Part shown: one piece after another, positions 24,794-32,410 of the stretch
How the letters are laid out: every line of letters starts with the position of its first letter
Position numbering within the stretch: the stretch's first letter is position 1
Assembly: GCA_947259275.1 (NCBI GenBank)
Contig: CAMYMH010000018.1
Location: forward strand, 1-64,000
Direction of reading: 5' to 3'
Source of the DNA: an uncultured Acidimicrobiaceae bacterium
GTDB lineage: Bacteria; Actinomycetota; Acidimicrobiia; Spongiisociales; SHLN01
Length of the DNA stretch: 64,000 nt
The notes under the pieces: generated by a model
What the model was told of the DNA's origin: nothing
What the model saw: the letters and a program-made list of their open reading frames with translations, nothing else
Databases searched by the model: none
Made by a program: the position numbers and the translations under genes

Positions 24794-26047
24794 CTACAGA
24801 GCGAAGGCTCGAAGCATTGACGACTCGGCCAGCGAATGCCACTCCTGCACCTTGTCGCGGAACTCGCGCCACGGAGCAAGGATCTCGGCGAAGCGGCCGT
24901 CACCGGCAGCCACGTCGTCGAGCACAGACTCGAAGTCGGTTTTGAATGCCGTCAAAACGTCCTCGGGGAATTCCCTGATTTCTGCGACCGCCTGGACGTC
25001 CGCCAGAGCATCCGAATTGAGCACATCGTATTTGGCCATCGTGCCGATATTGGCTGCTTTGGCTGCATTCTCCACCGCGGCTTGGTACTCCTCAGGCAGC
25101 TCGTTCCACGCCGTGAGCGGCACCACAACCTCGAGGGACGAGCCGGGCTCCCACCAGCCGGGGTGATAGTTGAAGACCCGGCTGCCGAGCTGACCCAATC
25201 CGAGGATCAGGTCGTCGTAGGGTCCCACCCACTCGGCGGCATCGATTGCCCCGGTTTCGATCGACGAAACGATGTCGCCTCCGGCGACCGTCACCTGTTC
25301 GGCGCCGAGGTTGTTGAAGGTCCGCCCGGCCAGGCCGGGAATCCTCATCTTGAGGCCCTGCAGGTCGGCGACCGAGTTGATCTCCTTGGTGAACCAACCA
25401 CCCATCTGAACGCCGGTGTTGCCGGCCGGGAACTGGATGAGCCCGAACTCCTCGGCGTAGAACTCCCGCAACATTTCGAGGCCGCCACCCTCGTACAGCC
25501 ACGCATTCTGCTGACGCGACGTGAGGCCGAAGGGAACCGCAGTACCGAACTGCATGACCGGGCTTTGGCCGACGTAGTAGTAGGAGGCCGAGTGCCCGGC
25601 ATCGGCACCACCGTCGCGCACCGCGGTCAGTACTTCGAGACCGGGGACGAGCTCGCCGCCAACTCGGGGAGTAACCCTGAACTTGTTGCCCGTCATCCTG
25701 GCCAGCTCGTCGGCGAAGATCTGTGCTCCTGCGCCGATCGTGCCGATGAGCGAACCGGGCCAGCTGGTCGGCATCTGCCACTCGATCTCCGGCAAATCGG
25801 ATTGCGTCAGGTCGACGGTGGTTGGCGTCGTATCGCCGGGAACCGTCGTGGCACCCGCCACCGTGGTGGCGCCCGGCACGGTGGTGGCGGCGTCGTCATC
25901 CGAAGAGCAGGCCGCCAACAGCGACCCGGCGGCAAGGAAGCCGGCCGCCCCCACACCGGTCTTGATGAAGTTACGCCGACTGAGTGCGGTATCCCTCGGT
26001 TCCGCGCCCGTCGGACTCTCTTCGGTGGAAAGATTGGACTCGTTCAC
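24794..26047 (-). CDS. dctP: TRAP transporter solute-binding protein (DctP/TakP type)
   Basis: 417 residues. It has a Tat-type signal (SRRNFIKTGVGAAG) that ends in the lipobox LLAAC, so it is a Tat-exported lipoprotein. A Thr-rich spacer follows, then the binding domain: EIEWQMPTSWPGS, MTGNKFRVTPRVGGELVPG and GLKMRIPGLAGRTF, the last containing the conserved Arg that salt-bridges the substrate carboxylate. DAAEWVGPYDD resembles TakP-type proteins that bind 2-oxo acids, lactate or other carboxylates. It is the third gene of the dctQ-dctM-dctP order. Confidence 0.9.
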   Translation of the reverse strand: MNESNLSTEESPTGAEPRDTALSRRNFIKTGVGAAGFLAAGSLLAACSSDDDAATTVPGATTVAGATTVPGDTTPTTVDLTQSDLPEIEWQMPTSWPGSLIGTIGAGAQIFADELARMTGNKFRVTPRVGGELVPGLEVLTAVRDGGADAGHSASYYYVGQSPVMQFGTAVPFGLTSRQQNAWLYEGGGLEMLREFYAEEFGLIQFPAGNTGVQMGGWFTKEINSVADLQGLKMRIPGLAGRTFNNLGAEQVTVAGGDIVSSIETGAIDAAEWVGPYDDLILGLGQLGSRVFNYHPGWWEPGSSLEVVVPLTAWNELPEEYQAAVENAAKAANIGTMAKYDVLNSDALADVQAVAEIREFPEDVLTAFKTDFESVLDDVAAGDGRFAEILAPWREFRDKVQEWHSLAESSMLRAFAL

Positions 26048-26117
26048 TCAGCCATCCTCCTCGTAGGGGTTGGTCATTTCTAGCACCTGTCGACGGCCGA
26101 TGTCGTCAGTTGCGAAC

Positions 26118-27530
26118 CTAGGACGTTGGGGTTTGCACAAACAGGTCGTAGGAGAATTCGACGATCGCGGGAAAGAACCCCAGGATCACCAGCGCAGCTC
26201 CCTGCAGCACCATGAAGGGGATGGCCCCTTTGTGGATGTCGGCAGTCTTGACTTCGGGGGGCGCCACGCTCTGTAAGTAGAACAGGGAGAAGCCGACCGG
26301 CGGCGAGATAAACGCCATGTTCAGGTTCACCGCCATCATCACCGTGAACCAGATCTTTTCCTGCTGGCTGAAACCGAGCGCCTCCATGGCCGGTATGAAG
26401 ATGGGGACCACGATGAATGTGATTTCGAGGAACTCCAGATTGATGCCGAGCAAGAACACGGCAATCATCGCCACGATCACAAAGCCGGTCTTGCCGCCAC
26501 CAATGCTCGCCAAGAAGTCGGCGGTGGCATCAGAGCCACCAAGTTGCAGGAACATGAGCGAGAAGAACGACGAGGCGAAGAGAAGGGTCATCACCAGGAT
26601 GCTGATGTTGGCGGTTGATTTGGCAGCTTCTCGCAACGCTTTGGGCGTGAGCCGCCACCGTGGGGTGATGTGAGTGGCACCGGCTCGGATGAGAACCTTG
26701 TCGAAGTAGTAGGCAAGCAGAGCGAGCAGCAAGGCACCAAAGACACCCACCGCGCCGGATTCTGAGGGCGTGGCTATTCCCTGGAAGATGGCCGCGAGGA
26801 CGGCGAAGATCAACAGGATGATGGGCACGACGGAAAAGAGCACTTCGAGTGCCAAAACCTTCCCGCGCAGGGTTCGTTCCTCGAGCGGCATGGCCGGACC
26901 CAGCCCGGGGCGCGCGTAGGAAACCCCGATTGCGTAGGACGCGTAGAGCCCGCTGAGAATGAGCCCGGGGACGAGAGCACCGGCGAACAAGCCAATGATG
27001 CCGACACCCATCTGTTGGGCAAGGAGAATCAAGACCAGGCTCGGCGGCAGTAGCTGAGCCAGCGTACCTGAGGCGATGATCACCCCGGTGGCCAGCTTGT
27101 GGTCGTACCCGAGACGAACCATGGTGGGTAGTGACAGAAGCCCCATCACGATCACCGTGGCGGCAACCACACCAGTGGCGGCCGCCAGCAGGGTCCCCAC
27201 CAGCACAACCGCCGCGGCCACCCCGCCCTTGATCGGCCCCAGCACCATCCCAATGGCACTGAGTAGCCGTTCGGCCAGCCCGGAACGCTCGAGGATCGCT
27301 CCCATCAAGACGAAGAACGGCACTGCCAGCAGAGTGGAGTCCGAAACGGCGCCAAACCATCGTGACGGCAAGTTGTTGAGGGTGGCGGGATCGAATTGCC
27401 CGGTGAGGTCGCCGACGAACGAAAAGAGCAGGGCGGTAGCCGCAAAAGAAAACGCCACGTTGTATCCAGTGAGGATCATCGTTAAGAAGACGGCAAACAT
27501 GACCATCGACAGGACGACGCCGAGGTCCAT
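26118..27530 (-). CDS. dctM: TRAP transporter large permease DctM
   Basis: 470 residues, around twelve or more hydrophobic helices. Large-permease motifs include AVPFFVLMGAILERSGLAERL, VAAATVIVMGLLSLPTMVRLGYD and GINLEFLEITFIVVPIFIPA. It moves carboxylates with a sodium gradient together with DctQ, receiving them from DctP. Its ATG follows the dctQ stop directly (TAG ATG), a coupled arrangement. Confidence 0.95.
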   Translation of the reverse strand: MDLGVVLSMVMFAVFLTMILTGYNVAFSFAATALLFSFVGDLTGQFDPATLNNLPSRWFGAVSDSTLLAVPFFVLMGAILERSGLAERLLSAIGMVLGPIKGGVAAAVVLVGTLLAAATGVVAATVIVMGLLSLPTMVRLGYDHKLATGVIIASGTLAQLLPPSLVLILLAQQMGVGIIGLFAGALVPGLILSGLYASYAIGVSYARPGLGPAMPLEERTLRGKVLALEVLFSVVPIILLIFAVLAAIFQGIATPSESGAVGVFGALLLALLAYYFDKVLIRAGATHITPRWRLTPKALREAAKSTANISILVMTLLFASSFFSLMFLQLGGSDATADFLASIGGGKTGFVIVAMIAVFLLGINLEFLEITFIVVPIFIPAMEALGFSQQEKIWFTVMMAVNLNMAFISPPVGFSLFYLQSVAPPEVKTADIHKGAIPFMVLQGAALVILGFFPAIVEFSYDLFVQTPTS

Positions 27531-28253
27531 CTACTCGACCCGCAGAGGTGCTTCGTGGATGGCCACGCCGGCCAAATCCTCGCGATCCATCAAGACCAGT
27601 ATCTGCTTGATGATTTCGGCGACAATCTGGGTCGCCATGAGGATGAATCCGATGAGAATCAGCAGCTTGATCGGTCCTCGAGGAAGCCCGCCTGCATCGG
27701 TCGACTGCTCCCAGATCTCCCACACCTTCCACGTCTCCCACGATCCATCAAAGGAACGTCCCATGCCGGTCATCGCCCAACCCCAGAGGACTTGGATCGA
27801 CATGTACAGGAAGGGCAGAAAGAGAAAGAGGTGGATGGTCAAGTCGATCTTGGCCTTGCGCTTGTTCGAGAAGTCGGCCCACCAGAAGTCGATGCGAGGG
27901 TTCACGCCTTCCCGAACGCCATAGTTCAGAGCCAGCAGAAAGAGGGCGCCGAACACCATCCACTGAAGATCGAAAATCTCGCCGATGATGATGTCGGTTT
28001 CGATGTACCGGGCCACATAGCGGGTGACGACATTGAAAAGGCCGAGGATGAAGACCACCCACACCAGGATCCATGACACTCTTCCGGAGAAGGTGGTCAC
28101 CGCTTCAATGACGACCCGCATCCGGTACAGCAGGCCTGCGATCCCGCCGGGGATCTCGAGCGGCTCGGCTTCCTCACGCGCCGCGGTGAGATCTTCCAGC
28201 AGCTCTTCAGCTGCCGAGGTGGCGTCTGGTTTTCCACCAACGCGCCAGCTCAC
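27531..28253 (-). CDS. dctQ: TRAP transporter small permease DctQ
   Basis: 240 residues from GTG 28253 (SWRVGGKPD). Four hydrophobic helices; the family blocks are FNVVTRYVARY, EIFDLQWMVFGALFLLALNY and GVNPRIDFWW. It is longer than the minimal DctQ (about 160-180 residues) and carries a charged N-terminal stretch EELLEDLTAAREEAEPLE and an inserted loop with SWETWKVWEIWEQS. The track's larger ORF extends through unrelated upstream sequence. It is the first gene of the operon. Confidence 0.9.
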   Translation of the reverse strand: MSWRVGGKPDATSAAEELLEDLTAAREEAEPLEIPGGIAGLLYRMRVVIEAVTTFSGRVSWILVWVVFILGLFNVVTRYVARYIETDIIIGEIFDLQWMVFGALFLLALNYGVREGVNPRIDFWWADFSNKRKAKIDLTIHLFLFLPFLYMSIQVLWGWAMTGMGRSFDGSWETWKVWEIWEQSTDAGGLPRGPIKLLILIGFILMATQIVAEIIKQILVLMDREDLAGVAIHEAPLRVE

Positions 28254-28280
28254 TCGACTCCTCCCAACTCTGTCATGAGT

Positions 28281-28296
28281 TAACGTCCGCACGTTA
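28281..28296. promoter_or_regulatory. Operator-like palindrome between dctQ and a protease gene
   Basis: TAACGT-CCGC-ACGTTA, a perfect 6-bp inverted repeat with 4-bp spacer, just left of the protease start and 28 bp from dctQ. A second dyad, AACTC-TGTCAT-GAGTT, is at 28266-28281. The position, in a 49-bp gap between divergent starts, suits a repressor for the TRAP genes, but no regulator gene is adjacent. Confidence 0.4.
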
Positions 28297-28302
28297 CAAC
28301 AA

Positions 28303-29022
28303 ATGGTTCTGCGGAGCATGAGCGGGGAGAGAGCGTCGATCGGCGGCGGGCGAACATTCTCAGCCATCGCCGCGATGCTGCTCATGGTGGCGGCCGGCTG
28401 TGGCTCTGGTGCGCACTCGGGCGAGACCATCGCGCCGGGGTTTGATCCGGCCAAGCGAGCCGTCCGCCTCGAAACCGAAGGCTGCGGATTCGCCTCGGGC
28501 CGGACCGGATCCGGAGTCGCCGTCGGTGACGGTGTGGTGGTTACGGTGGCCCACCTGGTGGCCCGGGCGGACGGAATTGTGGCGTCGGTGGGTGATGCCG
28601 GCTCTGAGAACGCCGTGGTCACCGCCGTCGACCTGGAGCGGGACCTGGCCACCCTGCGCCTACCCCCCAATGGGATACCGGACGTCGAGATGGCTTCAGT
28701 CGGCGTTGGTGCGGAGGGGCTGATCGTCGGGGGCGCCGCCTCGGGAACCGTTCCGTTCGAGGTCAAACAGGTGGTCAGCTTGACGATTGAGGAGGTGCTT
28801 GGCACCGATCGTCACAGCCGACTGGGCTACGAGTTGGCGGCCGAGACTGTGGACGGAGACTCGGGAGCCGGCGCCTACGACGATGAGAATCGACTGATTG
28901 GCATCGTGTTCGCCACCGGTCAAGAAGGAGAGTCGAGCTGGATCACCTCGAGTGCTGAGATCCAAGACTTCATCGACAGCGACGATGACCCCTCGTACGG
29001 TTCTACGCAATGCAAGGATTAA
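28303..29022 (+). CDS. Trypsin-like serine protease, lipoprotein
   Basis: 239 residues from ATG 28303 (28318 is an equally good start). The signal peptide ends VAAGC, a lipobox. The chymotrypsin-fold catalytic triad is visible: His in VVVTVAHLV, Asp in VDLERDLATLRL and Ser in ETVDGDSGAGAYD. The domain of about 190 residues is minimal, with no PDZ. It probably acts outside the cell membrane. Substrate unknown. Confidence 0.8.
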   Translation: MVLRSMSGERASIGGGRTFSAIAAMLLMVAAGCGSGAHSGETIAPGFDPAKRAVRLETEGCGFASGRTGSGVAVGDGVVVTVAHLVARADGIVASVGDAGSENAVVTAVDLERDLATLRLPPNGIPDVEMASVGVGAEGLIVGGAASGTVPFEVKQVVSLTIEEVLGTDRHSRLGYELAAETVDGDSGAGAYDDENRLIGIVFATGQEGESSWITSSAEIQDFIDSDDDPSYGSTQCKD

Positions 29023-29051
29023 CCACCCATCAGGCGTCACCCTTTCCTCTA

Positions 29052-29234
29052 TTAGATCTGGCCGGCTGCTGAGGCCGCCTCGACCGCGACAGCGGGCGGA
29101 CTTTGGCGAGTCCGCGGCACCCGGACAGTCCGGCGAGTCGGCTGTGGCTTCCGTTTCTTCCGGCGTGAGATGGTGCGTGCTGCCTGGTACCGATGCTCTT
29201 CGATCGCTTTGACTGCGTTGTAGTTGGCGAACAT
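29052..29234 (-). CDS. Small basic protein
   Basis: 60 residues from ATG 29234 (MFANYNAVKAIEEHRYQAAR). The start is supported by a strong ribosome-binding stretch AGGGGAGGAAG placed directly upstream. The rest is rich in Arg, Lys and Pro (RRKKRKPQPTRRTVRVPRTR). Family unknown. The track gives two longer ORFs, of which this is the part after the ribosome-binding site. It lies 191 bp downstream of the last TIR gene on the same strand; the 29235-29425 gap holds no other gene. Confidence 0.5.
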   Translation of the reverse strand: MFANYNAVKAIEEHRYQAARTISRRKKRKPQPTRRTVRVPRTRQSPPAVAVEAASAAGQI

Positions 29235-29425
29235 CTTCCTCCCCTTTCGCCTGAGACCAAGGTACGGGGCGCTGCTCACCACTTACTCACAGTTGCGGGG
29301 TGCGCCTAACGAGTCACTAACAATCGGACAGACCACTGCAGACCAGCGGCACGTTGGGTGTGACACGGAGCTGTTGGACTCTCAAAGGAAACAGTCGGCG
29401 AGCCCAGCCGAAGATCAAGCCCCCA

Positions 29426-32410
29426 TTAACGACTCGTAATGTCTTCGAAGGTGGCGCACGGGTCAATCCGATAGGTCTCGCACTGATCCTCGGTAAACCC
29501 CCGAGTGACCCCTGCTCGTGCCGACGCGATCAAATCCTCGGTGAGAAGCGAGACCGTCGCCCAGGTTCCGGTCTGTGTCCCTACAAGTACATGGTTCTCG
29601 TCCCTCCAATGGATGTCGGCCACACCCGGCACAGGGATCGAGTTCAGCTTGTCACCGGTGTCGAGGTCGTAGACATGCACACCGTTCTCATCACCGAGGG
29701 CCAGTCGTCGAAGGTCAGACTCGACCGCTATAGCCTGGACACGACCGAGCTCGATCGGGAAGAACCAGATGTCCCAGGTCGTCATGTCCACCAAACCGAT
29801 CGATTCGACTCTGTAGAACACACTCGTTCCCCAATCGGCTTCGAACCGATCGCCGCCGTCTGGAATGCGGGCCAGCTCTTCGCCCGTGACCAGGTCCTCA
29901 AACAGCACCTGACCTTGTGACGAGCCACCGATCCACTCATCCGAGAATCCGCCCACGAATTCGAATGGGGATGCCGGACTCAGCTCACCCATCGGGGTGC
30001 CATCCTTCGGATCGATCAGTGTCAAGGTGCCGTCTCCAAACCTGACGAGCTGGGAGCCGTCTTGTTTGGGAGCCCAGAAGTACGGAATCGGGAACGCACC
30101 ATCATCACACAACCCGGTTACCGGATCGACATCGCAACCGGCCAGGCGAGCCTGCTCTCCCGTCATCGGGTCATAGGTGAACCAGGCCGAAGGTGCGGAG
30201 GCGCCACCGCTGTAAGACTCAGTGATCAGGAACCGATCGTCGGCAAGCGGGGTTATGGGCTGTTGTCCGGCAACCGGCTGGCCCACCAGCGCCCCCGAGT
30301 TGAGATCGAAGAAGAAGACCTGCGACTCGAAGGTCCCGGGATCGGTCGCGACGAATGCCCCGATCGTCTGACCCGGGATGTTCGAGTTGGCGCTTATGAG
30401 CGCGTAGGTGCCAACCTCGCCAACCGGGTCGAGGCCGACGTTGGGACTGAGATCCCAGACCTTGAACTGCCCGTTCTGGTGGCCGGTGAACAAACGGCGG
30501 CCGTCCGAGGTGATCGCCGCGTTGACGGCAGGGCCGCTTGGCAGGCTGAACACCTGCTGGCCGGTCTCGATGTCCCAAACCGGCGTCTCCGCGCCCTGGG
30601 TCGGTACTGCATAGAGACGATCGGACCCTGAGAAACCGAAGCTCATGGTGTTGTCGGAGGGTATCGCCGGGAGCGGCGTGAACATGTCGATTGGTTTGCC
30701 GGTCGACGTGTCATAGGCGGCCAGGGTGCCGCAGTCCGCCGGTCGGGGGATAGGCGAGAACAGGAGACAGGGGTCGTTTGGAGTGTTGAACGTGATGACG
30801 GTGGAGCCGTCTGGCGACACGTCCCCGAGGCCCTGGACGCCCTCCAAGAATGTGGGCTCCGAGTAGTCCGGCGGTTCATAGATGGCCACGTCTCCCAGAG
30901 GAGAGAAGGCAAAGAGCCGGCCCGTGCTGTCGAACGACGCCTCATAGGCCTCCGGTTGACCAACGCCCCCGATGAGCTCGAAGGTCTCGCCATCGAGCAC
31001 CTCGACCGGCGATTCGCATCCATCGAGCACAACGAACGACGACCCGTCGGGTGACCAACCGGTCGGTGTCACGACATTGCCGCACTCGGACGCAATCGTG
31101 TTCACGATGGAACCATCGGAGGCGTCGATTATCAGGAACCGGCTGAGGGAGCCAAAGAGACCCAAAGAGAGCCGCTCGCCATCGGGACTGACCGTTAGGT
31201 GGAGGAAGAGATAGTCGCCCTCACTGTCGGGGTCGAAGATATTCGCGACCACCCCCTCGTACTCCCACAACTTCTCGAGATCCGACGTCGAATAGGCCTG
31301 CACGACGAGGGCTTGCGGGAACCCCCCGACCGGAAATCCGTTGACAACGAACAGTGTGGAGTCATCCGGCGAGAGGGCGACAAATGTCCCGTCGGTGTAG
31401 CCGGTTTCGACCACGGCTTCCAAGCGGTCTTCCTGCACGGCCTGCCACAACGCGTCGATCACCTCTTGCGGCTGATCCTGCCCCGCAGGCGAGGCATCGA
31501 TTGCCTCCAGGGTGAGGAGGATCGAGAGCTCGGGGTCTTCGTCGAGAAGGTTGATGGCCGAGGCTGCCAGCTCGCGGGCCACCGCCAAGGCGGCGCTGGC
31601 GTCGGCCTGTTGGCGAGCATCGGCTTCGGCGGCGGCGTTCCGCTCCGCCAAGGCAGCATTGTCGTCTGCCTCTACCCGCGCTTCTGCTTCGGCGACGGCG
31701 TTGGCTTCGGCCAGGGCCTGACTGTCGCGGGCGTCGTTTCGTTGCCCGATGGCGAAGACGCCGGCCACTACCGCGGCGGTGGCGAGGACGGCCAGCCCAA
31801 TGCCAGCTGCCCAGGCGGTGCGGACCGTGCGGCGGTGTTGGCGGACCTCCTCCGATTCGAGCTCATCCTTGGGAATCCCCCGAATTGCAGATGCCACATC
31901 AGCGACCGCCGCCAGAAACGCCGGGTTCTTCAGATCGAGGTTCTCGTCACCCTTGGCGAAGCGAAGGTCGACCCAGCGGGGCTCCTCCGAGAACACCCCG
32001 CCGAGGGCAGCCGGGACCGACGAACCCGTTACATCACCGTTCTCCCAGCCGAAGTCGCCGTCGGTCACCACCGGGAGGATTCGATCAGCCGGTTTGTTGG
32101 CTACCCAATGTTCAATCTCTTTGCCCACCCACTCCGACGAAGCAGCATCCGGGGACAACATGAGAACAAACCAGCCCGAATCGTCGAGAGCCTCGGTGAT
32201 CGAAGACCACAGATGCGGGTTGGCCGCCAACGACGACTCGTCCCGGAAGATCCGCACCGCCCGCCGCTTCCACCACGGCTTGGCGAACTTCTGCAACCCC
32301 GCCTGCAACCGGGGCGCCAACAAATCGTCGGCCGCGTGGGAGTAGGAGATGAACCCGTCATAGGTGACCTTCTCCACGTCAGTAGCGCTTGTCCCCTTGG
32401 TTGTTTCCAT
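29426..32410 (-). CDS. TIR-transmembrane-beta-propeller protein 1 of 4
   Basis: 994 residues from ATG 32410 (METTKGTSATD). Residues of roughly 15-150 form a TIR domain: TYDGFISYSHAADDL at the BB-side strand and SSEWVGKEIEHW with the Glu placed four after Trp, where NADase-type TIRs have their catalytic Glu. A single hydrophobic helix (GIGLAVLATAAVVAGVFAIG) is followed by an Ala/Asp/Glu coiled coil, the block LLDEDPELSILLTLEAID, and then repeated beta blades with WD40-like motifs (YDTSTGKPIDMF, WDIETGQQVFSL). It ends CETYRIDPCATFEDI. Predicted N-in topology puts TIR inside and the propeller outside. It is the last gene of the array. Confidence 0.85.
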   Translation of the reverse strand: METTKGTSATDVEKVTYDGFISYSHAADDLLAPRLQAGLQKFAKPWWKRRAVRIFRDESSLAANPHLWSSITEALDDSGWFVLMLSPDAASSEWVGKEIEHWVANKPADRILPVVTDGDFGWENGDVTGSSVPAALGGVFSEEPRWVDLRFAKGDENLDLKNPAFLAAVADVASAIRGIPKDELESEEVRQHRRTVRTAWAAGIGLAVLATAAVVAGVFAIGQRNDARDSQALAEANAVAEAEARVEADDNAALAERNAAAEADARQQADASAALAVARELAASAINLLDEDPELSILLTLEAIDASPAGQDQPQEVIDALWQAVQEDRLEAVVETGYTDGTFVALSPDDSTLFVVNGFPVGGFPQALVVQAYSTSDLEKLWEYEGVVANIFDPDSEGDYLFLHLTVSPDGERLSLGLFGSLSRFLIIDASDGSIVNTIASECGNVVTPTGWSPDGSSFVVLDGCESPVEVLDGETFELIGGVGQPEAYEASFDSTGRLFAFSPLGDVAIYEPPDYSEPTFLEGVQGLGDVSPDGSTVITFNTPNDPCLLFSPIPRPADCGTLAAYDTSTGKPIDMFTPLPAIPSDNTMSFGFSGSDRLYAVPTQGAETPVWDIETGQQVFSLPSGPAVNAAITSDGRRLFTGHQNGQFKVWDLSPNVGLDPVGEVGTYALISANSNIPGQTIGAFVATDPGTFESQVFFFDLNSGALVGQPVAGQQPITPLADDRFLITESYSGGASAPSAWFTYDPMTGEQARLAGCDVDPVTGLCDDGAFPIPYFWAPKQDGSQLVRFGDGTLTLIDPKDGTPMGELSPASPFEFVGGFSDEWIGGSSQGQVLFEDLVTGEELARIPDGGDRFEADWGTSVFYRVESIGLVDMTTWDIWFFPIELGRVQAIAVESDLRRLALGDENGVHVYDLDTGDKLNSIPVPGVADIHWRDENHVLVGTQTGTWATVSLLTEDLIASARAGVTRGFTEDQCETYRIDPCATFEDITSR

